Assembly (NCBI GenBank): GCA_964577985.1
Contig: CAZOAR010000021.1
Span: 1 to 51,264 of the forward strand
Length of the DNA: 51,264 nt
Origin: CAZOAR01 sp964577985
Lineage (GTDB): Bacteria; Gemmatimonadota; CAZMKB01; CAZNLH01
Direction: 5' to 3'
The notes below the pieces were generated by a model. The model had not been told where the DNA came from and ran no database searches. It saw only the letters and a list, made by a program, of their open reading frames with translations. Within the stretch, counting starts at the first letter, position 1. Every line of letters starts with the position of its first letter. This document shows, piece after piece, positions 18,147 through 26,777 of the stretch. Made by a program: the position numbers and the translations under genes.

Positions 18147-19136
18147 ATGAAAAGAGTAGCGCTCGCAGTTCTGTTCTCGATTCTCCTGCTGCACGTCCAT
18201 CTGTTCAGCCGCGAAGAAGGATCATCTGAATCTCCTTTGAGAGAGGTCGCCGAAAAGACAGACGGGACTCGAGGCGGAGAGCCCGAGAAGGCCTTTCTTG
18301 TCATTGTCGGAGGGGGCGAGGAGAAGAACTCTCTCCTCACGCCGGAATTCATCGACGTGGACAGGGAGGGGAACATATATATAGTAGATTCTCACAACGG
18401 GAAGCTCGAGAAAGTGAACGCGGGCGGCGATGTGGTCTGGAGGGTTGACGGGAGCGAATGGGGAGGTGATGGGTTTCTCCACCCGGGCTCGATAGGCGTG
18501 GCAGACGGTTTCGATCTGTACCTGCTCGACATCGGCAGGCGGAAGATATTTCGACTCAACGAGAGAGGAGAAGTCATCGGTGTAGTCTCCGGCGAAGGCC
18601 TGAGCGATCCGAAAGCCATTGCCCTGACGGAATCAGGCAAACTCGTGGTCTACGATGGGCATGCCGCGGAGATCTCGGTCTTTTCCACATCCGGTGATCT
18701 GCTCTGGTCATTCAAACCGGTGGGATTTCGCGCGAGAAACCGTGTCGGACTGGTCGTTAGAAACGAGGAAGAGTTGTGTCTATGGACACGGGGATCGGGC
18801 AGGATTCGAATCTACCACTTCATGGGTGGCGTAAAGAGGATCTTCGAGCCGGTGATACATGATGCAACAGAATTGAAAGTGTCGTCTGTCGATTTCGACG
18901 CCGCGGGCAGGATGCTTGTCCTGGACAGCGGGATGCCAGGCCTGTTCGCGTACGATAGACTGGGGAATCTGCTCCTCGATATGAGCGAGCCCCTGCGGAA
19001 TTCGGGATTCGTGGGACCCGGCGAGATCAGGAGCCGTGGACGCAGGCTTTATGTGGCGGACGTCCGTGGGGGGAAAGTGCTCGAGATGAGGGCCCCTCCG
19101 CTCCCGGATGGCGCTTCTTTGCGAGGTCAACGATGA
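18147..19136 (+). CDS. Secreted six-bladed/NHL-type beta-propeller protein
   Basis: The 329-residue product has a signal peptide (1-~22) and repeated blade units such as FIDVDREGNIYIVDS, VDFDAAGRMLVLDS and LYVADVRGGKVLEM, spaced about 40 residues apart. This marks a 6-bladed, NHL/TolB-like propeller acting as a protein-protein scaffold in the periplasm or at the surface. PorZ of the T9SS attachment complex also contains beta-propellers, so a PorZ-like role is conceivable from context, but no sequence identity to PorZ is claimed. The stop overlaps the start of the next gene (ATGA). Confidence 0.75.
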   Translation: MKRVALAVLFSILLLHVHLFSREEGSSESPLREVAEKTDGTRGGEPEKAFLVIVGGGEEKNSLLTPEFIDVDREGNIYIVDSHNGKLEKVNAGGDVVWRVDGSEWGGDGFLHPGSIGVADGFDLYLLDIGRRKIFRLNERGEVIGVVSGEGLSDPKAIALTESGKLVVYDGHAAEISVFSTSGDLLWSFKPVGFRARNRVGLVVRNEEELCLWTRGSGRIRIYHFMGGVKRIFEPVIHDATELKVSSVDFDAAGRMLVLDSGMPGLFAYDRLGNLLLDMSEPLRNSGFVGPGEIRSRGRRLYVADVRGGKVLEMRAPPLPDGASLRGQR

Positions 19137-22100
19137 GAACGATCCTGAAGAGGGCTGACGCCCTTTTCTTTTTCATGGGGGGGCTTTTCCGCCTGGGAGG
19201 AATTATCGCATGGCTGATGGCGATCACTGTTCTGCCGCCCATTCTCCATGCATCTCCAGCTGCTCCGCGGGCGGATCAGAACGATGTCTCCGGAGGTGTG
19301 GCGACGGGAGGCAGCAGGCTGCCCCTAGCGAAGGGAGTGACTGACTACGCCCTGGCTGATGCCTTTATAATACCGGGCACAATCATGGCTGAAAGAAACG
19401 GAAGCGTCCTGAGGGAAGGAGAGGAGTACCGGGTGTCTTGCCCGGAAGGCATGCTCCATCTTCTATTTGAACCGGAGGACGCGGAAACGCTGGAGGTAAG
19501 CTATCGGCATTACGAGCTCATGATCCCCGCAGTGTACAAGGCGTCCATCAGCATGCTGGATGGTCGAGAACGAAACCATGTCGCGAGCGACATACAGGCA
19601 GTCAGCCACCTCCGCGCTGGGCGGGCCGCAAGGATGCCTTCGTCTCGACTCTTCTCCATAAAGGGCTCCAAAGGCTTCAGCGTTGGGCAGGGGAGAGGGG
19701 GTGAACTCTCCATGGACCAATCGCTTGACCTGTCCGTCAACGGCCATCTCCCGGGAGGGACTCACGTGGAACTCAGGCTGTCCGATCAGTCTATTCCGGT
19801 CACTGGAGCCGGGACCTCGGTAGAACTCAGGGAGCTTGACAGAGTCTCATTTCGAGTCTTCAATGGGCCCGCATCAGCAACGCTGGGTGATTACCGCTAT
19901 TCCATCGACGGTTTCGAGTTCGCGGGAATAGAGAGGAAACTCGAAGGGGTCAGGGGCGACCTGGTGGGGGAGAATTTTTCCGTTGCTGGCGCGGCGGCCG
20001 TGAAGCCCGGGAAATTCGCCTCCCGCGATTTCACGGGGATCGAAGGAAAACAGGGGCCTTATGTGCTCTTTGCCGGTGATGAGGTCGGAGGCGAATCTGC
20101 GTTCGTACTGGCGGGTACCGAGCGCGTATACCTGGACGGACTCCTGATGAAGAGAGGAGACGGAAAAGATTACACGATAGACTATAACAGCTCGACTATA
20201 ACCTTCACAAGCAGAAGGCTGATAGGCAGCGATTCGAGGATAGAGGTTGATTACGAATACAGCAGGGTTGGAGAACGCGGCACGCTCTACTCCTCGACAT
20301 TCAGTGTGGATCCGGTGGGGTCCCCGGTGGAGGTCCGTGGCTACTACCTGGGGGAGGCCGATGCCGGATCCTCTGTGGGGAAAGCGGTCGAGTCGGGGAG
20401 AGATGACAGGTTTGGGTTGGCACTGGAATACGCGCCGGGATTGGGCTTCCAGATGGAGGGAGAAGGCGCGTACCAGTTGGAAAACTCCAGGGGCGCTGAT
20501 CCGACGATAAACGGGGGGCATTCCGGAGCCTTCTGGTTGAAGGGTGGACTCGCGGACGTTTCCCTTTTTGACCGGGATGGAAAAAAGGACAAGTGGCGGT
20601 TGTCATGGTATGAGAAGGGGGTTCAGAAGGGTTTTTCGTTTCCCGGGCGCAATCACAAGCCCGATTTTCGCTGGTCCTGGGGTTTGTCTCCCGCGGAGAA
20701 TACCCGTGAGGAGTGGCGTCAACTGGAATTTGGAACGCTGCTGATGGATGATATCGACCTTGCGCTGGAGTGGGGGAAGATAAGGAGGGACAATGGTGAA
20801 TACGCGTTGAAAAGGAGAGTGAAAGGGGAGTTCCGCAACGAAGCGGGAGTCCCTTACGTAGAGGGAGAACTTTTCTCTATCCACTCGAATAGGGGCGGGT
20901 CCGAGTCGTCCGGAGGAGCTCTTGAACAGGTGGATATTACTGGTCGAGCCCTTACTCTTAGCGGGAGGTGGGTGGGGTGGACACCATCTATCAAGTATCT
21001 ATTCAGGGAAGAGGTGGAAAACAGCTCTCCCGGCCGAGGGACGGGCTACGACGAAATCAGCCCTGCCATAGGCGGATTGATAGCCGGCAGAGTCGAAACA
21101 AATCTCGCATTTCGTGTTCGAGCAGAGAGGGTAATGACCCCTGATCTGGTGGGCTGGGTGGATGACGCTCGGCTCCTGCAAGGGAGGGCGGAAGTCGAAT
21201 TGGGCAGCCCCTCCAGTATCAGAGTGCGGGGAGCGACGGAATACCGCAGAAAGAGATACTTGAGGGGATTTGGTGGCGATGTCACTACGGTCCTCGGAAG
21301 AGGTGAATTCCTGACCGCGGGGTGGGATCGATCCTATTCCACCAGTACAATATACGAACTCACCAGCACCTCTAACGTGGTCAACAGGGCGGTTTTCATA
21401 CCAGAGAAGGAGGATGAGGGAGAATACCTCGCCGACGGTACGTATGTCGGTCCCGGGAGGGGCACTCATGTAAGACAGTCGGTCCCGAGCATGGAGGGAG
21501 AGGGACAGGTCCTTGGCGCGTCATTGAACAGCACACAGGATCTGGACCTGAGCTCTCTCGTGGAGGGCAGGGGCTGGCCGCTTGTATCATTGACCCATAC
21601 CTCCACGATCTCCCTGAAACAGGAGAGAATAGGTGATGACCGGTGGCGGGTGTACCTCTTCTTTCCTGAAGGACCGGGGGGGGGCAGCACAGGACTCTAT
21701 CGCAACATGCAGTACAGGGGAGAACTGGAGGGTACGTGGGGAGAAGAGGCCGGCTGGACGACGTCCCTCGATTACGAGTATATGGATCTTGAAGATGCCC
21801 GCTATGAGAACATCAGCCAGGACATGAATCAGAGGCTGGCGCAATTTACGGTCGGGGGAGCCGGAGGAGATGGTTTCGACCTCGAGATAAACCTGATAGC
21901 AAAGAACCGTGCGGACCGGAACTCCTACGGAGTGTCCACGGATCTGCGGGAGAAGAGGGTGGAAAGCGAGTTCGGATATGCCCCCGGCAGCCAGGCCCGG
22001 TGCTTTGTCGCACTCGACGGTGGCGTGAGCAGGGATCGCCTCAGCGACATACGTTTGAACGACCGGTCGATAGGACCGGGTATTGATTTATTCTTCGGCG

Positions 22101-22342
22101 GCGGCGGCAATCTCGATCTCCAGTACAGACTGGAAAACGTTTCGGACGGCTCCGATGGCCGCCCTCTGCCTGTTGTCATGCTGGCGGGTCGGAGCACAGG
22201 GACGACGCACCATTATCAACTGAGGGCCAACTGCCGCCTCAAAGGTGCGCTCGATTTCGCGGCATCTCTCACTGGAATGAAACGACCAGGCGGGGAAACA
22301 TTCGAAAACAGCGGCAGAATGGATCTCACTTACAGGTTCTGA
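19133..22342 (+). CDS. Large beta-rich outer-membrane protein of the envelope cluster
   Basis: The 1069-residue protein starts at ATG 19133, overlapping the previous stop. It has an N-terminal hydrophobic export segment (residues ~20-42). An early region contains the strand pattern DYTIDYNSSTITFTSRRLI followed by IEVDYEYS, which also occurs in very large FCB outer-membrane proteins, SprA/Sov among them. The remainder alternates polar and hydrophobic residues, is rich in Gly, Arg, Glu and Tyr, and ends in a terminal Phe (MDLTYRF), as expected for a barrel inserted by Omp85. It is much shorter than SprA (over 2000 residues). A translocon-like role is inference from context; the outer-membrane location is better supported. 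Confidence 0.65.
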   Translation: MRTILKRADALFFFMGGLFRLGGIIAWLMAITVLPPILHASPAAPRADQNDVSGGVATGGSRLPLAKGVTDYALADAFIIPGTIMAERNGSVLREGEEYRVSCPEGMLHLLFEPEDAETLEVSYRHYELMIPAVYKASISMLDGRERNHVASDIQAVSHLRAGRAARMPSSRLFSIKGSKGFSVGQGRGGELSMDQSLDLSVNGHLPGGTHVELRLSDQSIPVTGAGTSVELRELDRVSFRVFNGPASATLGDYRYSIDGFEFAGIERKLEGVRGDLVGENFSVAGAAAVKPGKFASRDFTGIEGKQGPYVLFAGDEVGGESAFVLAGTERVYLDGLLMKRGDGKDYTIDYNSSTITFTSRRLIGSDSRIEVDYEYSRVGERGTLYSSTFSVDPVGSPVEVRGYYLGEADAGSSVGKAVESGRDDRFGLALEYAPGLGFQMEGEGAYQLENSRGADPTINGGHSGAFWLKGGLADVSLFDRDGKKDKWRLSWYEKGVQKGFSFPGRNHKPDFRWSWGLSPAENTREEWRQLEFGTLLMDDIDLALEWGKIRRDNGEYALKRRVKGEFRNEAGVPYVEGELFSIHSNRGGSESSGGALEQVDITGRALTLSGRWVGWTPSIKYLFREEVENSSPGRGTGYDEISPAIGGLIAGRVETNLAFRVRAERVMTPDLVGWVDDARLLQGRAEVELGSPSSIRVRGATEYRRKRYLRGFGGDVTTVLGRGEFLTAGWDRSYSTSTIYELTSTSNVVNRAVFIPEKEDEGEYLADGTYVGPGRGTHVRQSVPSMEGEGQVLGASLNSTQDLDLSSLVEGRGWPLVSLTHTSTISLKQERIGDDRWRVYLFFPEGPGGGSTGLYRNMQYRGELEGTWGEEAGWTTSLDYEYMDLEDARYENISQDMNQRLAQFTVGGAGGDGFDLEINLIAKNRADRNSYGVSTDLREKRVESEFGYAPGSQARCFVALDGGVSRDRLSDIRLNDRSIGPGIDLFFGGGGNLDLQYRLENVSDGSDGRPLPVVMLAGRSTGTTHHYQLRANCRLKGALDFAASLTGMKRPGGETFENSGRMDLTYRF

Positions 22343-22345
22343 AAA

Positions 22346-24103
22346 ATGAGAAACAGTAGCACAGTAATAAACAATGTTGCCATCATTGCCGGTCTCGCTT
22401 TCCTTTTCTCGCCCGCCTCGCCCATCGCGGCTGCAGGCATGTTGACGGCAGACATCGAACGGTACGCTGGATGGAGTCTTGAGGAGTTGAGGGTAAGGCA
22501 ACTCACTACAGCTGGAGTGGATGAGCATGTTGAAAAGATGCCGGTGGGATTGAAGGTGGGAGATCCGGAGATAGAGGAAATGCTCTCCACACTTATGAAG
22601 GAGTACAGAGACAACGCGTATCTGCTGGGCCGCGTCGACAGTGAGAGTCTGACCGTCGATTCACTCTCTCATTCTGCGGCGCTGAATATAGGTGTGGACA
22701 GGGGCCCCCGCTGTTACTTGTCCTCCATAGACCTCGCGGGAAACAGATCTCTGTCGGATGAAGACTTCGCGGATGTCACGGGGTTTCAGGTCGGTTCCCC
22801 CCTCGCGGAGGATGCTCTCGAGGAGGGCCTGGAGAGAGTGCTGTCCTGGTACGGGGACAACGGGTATCCACGCGCCGAAGTCGCTATCGAGACATTTGTT
22901 ATAGCTCCCGGCGGTGGCGTGGAGATGACACTTGGATTCAGGGAGGATAAGAGGGTGAGGATCGGCGAGGTGACAGTCAGCGGCAACAAATTGACAAAGG
23001 ACTATGTAGTCCTTCGTCAATTTGGAATAGGGCCGGGAGATTCATTCTCGACCGGGGCGATCGAGATGGGGCGAGAGCGCCTGATGATGTCGGGTCTTTT
23101 CGCCAGCGTCAAGGATGTGTCTATCGTGAAGAGTGAGAATCCGTACAGAGTTGATCTCGATGTTGATGTGGAGGAGGGAAGATCCAGCTTGATAGATGGC
23201 TCCGCGGGTCTGCTCCCGGGGGCTGGCGGTGGAATGAGACCTACCGGAAGGCTTCATCTGGTATTGGGCAATCTGTGGGGGACCGGCAGGAGGGTTGAGG
23301 CCGAGTGGACGGGAAGGGGTGGAGGTATCTCGCAGCTCGATCTTCGATACAGAGAGCCGTGGATTGGCGGATCTCCGCTTTCGGGGGAATTCCGCTTTAC
23401 ACAGGAACTGCGGGACACGCTGTTCAATCGTCTGGAATTCGAGTTTGCCGGAACAGGCCTTGTCGGCAGAGGCATCGAGGGAAAGCTTGGTTTTGTGCGC
23501 CAGAGCATATCCTCGGCGTCCGAGATCGGCGATGGAGGTGCGAACAGCCGCAGGTGGTCTTTCCTTGCAGGGACCGCCCGGAAGTCCAAGCGATACTCGG
23601 GCAAGGGTCGGCTGCGCGCATTCGACGTCGAGTTCCTCGCTGGACGCAGATACATAGACGGGTTGAAGTATCGTGAAATCGAGGGACGCGGCTGGTTTCT
23701 GGCGAGTCTGTGGACTGGATCGGGAAAGGATCTCAGGATCAGAGCGGGAGGGCGTTTCATTGAAAGCCCGTTGAGACCGGTTCCGTCGTATCACCTCTTT
23801 TCCGTGGGAGGTGGCGAGACGGTCCGGGGTTATGCTGAGGACAGGATCTGGGGGAATATGGCGTTCTGGGAGAGGGCGGAACTCGGTTTTGATCTCTACG
23901 CGGGAGGAAGGTATCTCCTGTTCCATGATCTGGGGATGGTTGGAGTCTCGGGATCAGGACGTGGCGCAACGCTGATGCAGGGATTTGGAGTGGGTGTCAG
24001 ACTGGCGTCGAAGATCGGCATCATGAAGGTCGACTATGCGATCAGACCAGCCCTTGGGGTTCTTAACGGGCGGGTGCACGCGGGCTGGTCGCGGGACTTC
24101 TGA
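22346..24103 (+). CDS. Omp85-family outer-membrane assembly protein (BamA/TamA-like)
   Basis: The 585-residue product has a signal peptide, two clear POTRA domains (about residues 115-185, from YLSSIDLAGNRSLSDEDF, and 200-280, from RIGEVTVSGNKLTKDYV) with a degenerate one before them, and a C-terminal 16-strand-type barrel. The loop-6 signature GGGETVRGY (VRGF/Y motif) is present and the chain ends in Phe. It is shorter than canonical five-POTRA BamA, so it may be a dedicated TamA-like insertase for the barrel encoded just upstream (3-nt gap). The family call is firm; specialisation is inference. Confidence 0.88.
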   Translation: MRNSSTVINNVAIIAGLAFLFSPASPIAAAGMLTADIERYAGWSLEELRVRQLTTAGVDEHVEKMPVGLKVGDPEIEEMLSTLMKEYRDNAYLLGRVDSESLTVDSLSHSAALNIGVDRGPRCYLSSIDLAGNRSLSDEDFADVTGFQVGSPLAEDALEEGLERVLSWYGDNGYPRAEVAIETFVIAPGGGVEMTLGFREDKRVRIGEVTVSGNKLTKDYVVLRQFGIGPGDSFSTGAIEMGRERLMMSGLFASVKDVSIVKSENPYRVDLDVDVEEGRSSLIDGSAGLLPGAGGGMRPTGRLHLVLGNLWGTGRRVEAEWTGRGGGISQLDLRYREPWIGGSPLSGEFRFTQELRDTLFNRLEFEFAGTGLVGRGIEGKLGFVRQSISSASEIGDGGANSRRWSFLAGTARKSKRYSGKGRLRAFDVEFLAGRRYIDGLKYREIEGRGWFLASLWTGSGKDLRIRAGGRFIESPLRPVPSYHLFSVGGGETVRGYAEDRIWGNMAFWERAELGFDLYAGGRYLLFHDLGMVGVSGSGRGATLMQGFGVGVRLASKIGIMKVDYAIRPALGVLNGRVHAGWSRDF

Positions 24104-24130
24104 ATTTATGGACGGGGGGCGATCTGAGAT

Positions 24131-26233
24131 ATGGATAAACTCATAAAGACTCTGACGAGCTTGTTCCGAACGCAGAAGAACCGACCGATGAAGGTCAAAG
24201 AGATGGCCGGGAAGCTCGGGGTACCGTCGGAAGAATACCAGTCGTTTCGGAACGGGGTCAGAGAATTGCATCGAGAAGGACTGCTCCTTCGTGTCAAGAA
24301 GGGCAGGTATACCCTGAGGGGGATGACGGAACTCGTAGAGGGCCGCATAAGGGTGAGACACAGAGGAGACGCTCGTCTTCAGCCTGATGTGGACGGTGCC
24401 GTGAGTGTCACGGTCGCATCGCGAGACAGAAATGGTGCGATAGACAGAGACTACGTGAGTGTCATGATCACGGGTGAAACGGGGCGTGGCGGGTCGAGGG
24501 GAAAGGTCGTGGAGGTGGTCAGGAGAGCCCATCCAAGGATGTCTGGCTTTCTGACACGGGCAAAGGGTAAGTATCTTGTTGTGCCTGGCAATCCCAGGAT
24601 CGACAAGGAAGTAATCGTTACCGGCGACAGGAAGGGTGCCGAGGACGGAGACCTCGTCGTGGTAACCATTAACGACTGGGGAAAGGGAGGACGGTTTCTG
24701 TATGGCACTGTTAGCGAGTTCTTCGGGAAGGCGTCGGAAGAGGACGCGGACATCCTCTCGATCATACTGGAACACGGCCTCCCGCTTGATTTTCCCGCCG
24801 AGGTGCTGGAAGAGGCGGAAAAGATCGATCTCGACGTGAATGAGATGGGCAGGGATGATTGCCGGGGGCTGACGGCATTCACTATCGATCCCATCGACGC
24901 GAAGGACCATGACGACGCGCTTTCAATTGAGAGGGTTGATGGAGGCGCTTGGAAAGTAGGTGTTCACATAGCAGATGTCTCCCACTACGTCAGGATCGGG
25001 ACCTCTCTCGATGCCGAGGCGATGAGGAGAGGCAACAGCGTCTACCTCGTAGACAGGGCCATTCCCATGCTTCCGGAGAGGCTTTCCGCAGACATCTGCA
25101 GCCTCAAGGAAGGCGAAGACAGGCTGGCCCTGAGCGTGTTCGCTCTGATCGGCGGGGACGGGGTTATCCGGGGCAGCGAGTTCAGGGAGACAGTAATCCG
25201 CAGCAGGGCCAGACTCACTTATGATCAGGCTCAGGCCTTGATAGACGGCGCGGATGTGGTACAGGATGATACCCTGGCGGCGGGTGTGAGAGACCTCTAC
25301 AGGCTCAGTGAGGCGCTCCGGGGGAGGAGAATGAAGAGGGGCAGCCTCGATTTCGACCGGCCCGAGTCGTATGTTGTTCTCGACGACAAGGGACTCCCTG
25401 TTGACATATTGCAGGTCCTCCAGATGGCAAGCCACCGGCTGGTGGAAGAGTTTATGATAATGGCTAATGAGATCGTCACCCGTCATCTGACAGAGAAGGG
25501 AGTACCCATGATATTCAGGATTCATGAGGCCCCCGAGGAAGACGACCTCAAGGAACTCGGAGAGTATCTGCAGCGGTTCAGGCTTGCACCACTCTGGAGG
25601 AAGAGCGGCATAACGCCTGAGACATTCCAGCGCGTATTGAAATCCGTCAAGGGAAGAAAAGAGGAGGCCATAATAGTGAACCTCCTCCTGAGGAGCATGA
25701 AGAGGGCTCGATATTCGGTTGACAACAAGGGACATTTCGGGCTTTCATCTGAATTGTACACGCATTTCACATCGCCAATCAGGAGATATCCGGATCTGAC
25801 TGTCCACCGGCAGTTGAAAGCGTCTCTCAGGTCCGGGGAACTGCCCTACCCCGGGGAAGAGAAAGAAACACTGAGGGAGATCGCGGAGCAGTCCACTGAA
25901 TGCGAACGAACAGCAAATCTCGCGGAATGGGACTCGGTTGACCTGAAGAAGGTGCAGTTTATGGAAAGACATCTGGGGGAGACATTTGATGGGACTATCT
26001 GCGGGTTTGTCCCCGTCGGTTTCTTCGTGACGCTGGACGCGTATTTTGTGGAAGGTATTGTCCTGCTCAGGGATCTTGAAGACGACTACTATGATTTTGT
26101 CGAGGAGTTATTCATAATCAGGGGCAGAAGGAGAGGCCGGACTTTCTCGCTGGGCGACAGGGTCATGGTGCAGGTGTCCAGGACTGACAGATTAAGACGC
26201 GAGATAGACTTTCACCTGGTTGACCAGCGGTGA
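24131..26233 (+). CDS. rnr: Ribonuclease R (RNB-family 3'-5' exoribonuclease)
   Basis: The 700-residue cytoplasmic enzyme has an N-terminal winged-helix region (1-~70), cold-shock domains, the RNB catalytic domain with the Asp cluster DPIDAKDHDDALS near residues 250-265, and a C-terminal S1 domain. The basic tail seen in the E. coli enzyme (813 residues) is missing. It degrades structured RNA, including rRNA, and helps mature or turn over tmRNA and SRP RNA species. ATG 24131 follows a ggggg ribosome site 28 nt after the Omp85 gene. Confidence 0.95.
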   Translation: MDKLIKTLTSLFRTQKNRPMKVKEMAGKLGVPSEEYQSFRNGVRELHREGLLLRVKKGRYTLRGMTELVEGRIRVRHRGDARLQPDVDGAVSVTVASRDRNGAIDRDYVSVMITGETGRGGSRGKVVEVVRRAHPRMSGFLTRAKGKYLVVPGNPRIDKEVIVTGDRKGAEDGDLVVVTINDWGKGGRFLYGTVSEFFGKASEEDADILSIILEHGLPLDFPAEVLEEAEKIDLDVNEMGRDDCRGLTAFTIDPIDAKDHDDALSIERVDGGAWKVGVHIADVSHYVRIGTSLDAEAMRRGNSVYLVDRAIPMLPERLSADICSLKEGEDRLALSVFALIGGDGVIRGSEFRETVIRSRARLTYDQAQALIDGADVVQDDTLAAGVRDLYRLSEALRGRRMKRGSLDFDRPESYVVLDDKGLPVDILQVLQMASHRLVEEFMIMANEIVTRHLTEKGVPMIFRIHEAPEEDDLKELGEYLQRFRLAPLWRKSGITPETFQRVLKSVKGRKEEAIIVNLLLRSMKRARYSVDNKGHFGLSSELYTHFTSPIRRYPDLTVHRQLKASLRSGELPYPGEEKETLREIAEQSTECERTANLAEWDSVDLKKVQFMERHLGETFDGTICGFVPVGFFVTLDAYFVEGIVLLRDLEDDYYDFVEELFIIRGRRRGRTFSLGDRVMVQVSRTDRLRREIDFHLVDQR

Positions 26234-26253
26234 AGGCGGGCCCTGTTTCCCCC

Positions 26254-26282
26254 TTGACTTGCGCGACCGATTGTGCTATCCT
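26254..26282 (+). promoter_or_regulatory. Promoter of the SRP RNA gene
   Basis: TTGACT (26254-26259), 17-nt spacer, TATCCT (26277-26282). The predicted start near 26289 fits the 5' end of the SRP RNA. Confidence 0.7.
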
Positions 26283-26289
26283 CGACACC

Positions 26290-26576
26290 GTGATGATCCG
26301 CGGCCGTGCTAGACGGGGAGCTAGCGGTGCCCTTTACCTGCAATCCGCTGAAGCAGGGTCGAATGCCTGTCGAGAGGCTTTTCTCTATCGGTTATCCTGA
26401 TGATTCCGGCGGGTGTTGATGGTTCGGGTCCCACAGGGCGGTAGTTGCGAACCTGGTCAGATCTTGATCGAAGCAGCCATAAGCAAATGTCACCGTCGGT
26501 GTGGGTGAGCCTGCGCCAGAGCTCGCGGAACAAAAGGCCCGGTCTGGAGGAGTCGAAGGCGGGGCACGGCCGCATT
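26290..26576 (+). ncRNA. ffs: Signal recognition particle RNA, long bacterial form
   Basis: The Alu-domain core is recognisable (GCTAG...AGCGGTGCCCT and GCAATCCGCT). The ends pair perfectly: GCGGCCGTGC at 26300-26309 with GCACGGCCGC at 26564-26573, giving a paired span of 274 nt. The S-domain binding site for Ffh is present as GGTCAG (26455-26460) and AAGCAGCC (26471-26478). The Alu-bearing long form is like that of Bacillus rather than the short 4.5S RNA of E. coli. Between the two S-domain strands the sequence is ATCTTGATCG, so the usual GGAA tetraloop is replaced by a CTTG tetraloop or a UUGAUC hexaloop. The exact 5' and 3' ends are estimates. Confidence 0.93.
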
Positions 26577-26777
26577 TAGCGCTTTTCGGGACTTTTTGTC
26601 TGGTAAAATACAATAGACATCCCTCGACCTATTCCCCGCAAAGAGATGCAGGATGCCGACCGGAATGCAGTTCAATCCTGTCTGGCCACGCCGTTCCCGG
26701 GTGCGATGAACTGTCGGGCAGGGCTCAATGCGGTGGCGTGAATGGGGAATGGGCAACCCGTTGAAAGGGGTTCCAAG

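Noticed and set aside
17080..24103. Calling the beta-propeller porZ and the large barrel sprA
   Set aside because: Context is suggestive but size and visible motifs are insufficient; gene symbols withheld.
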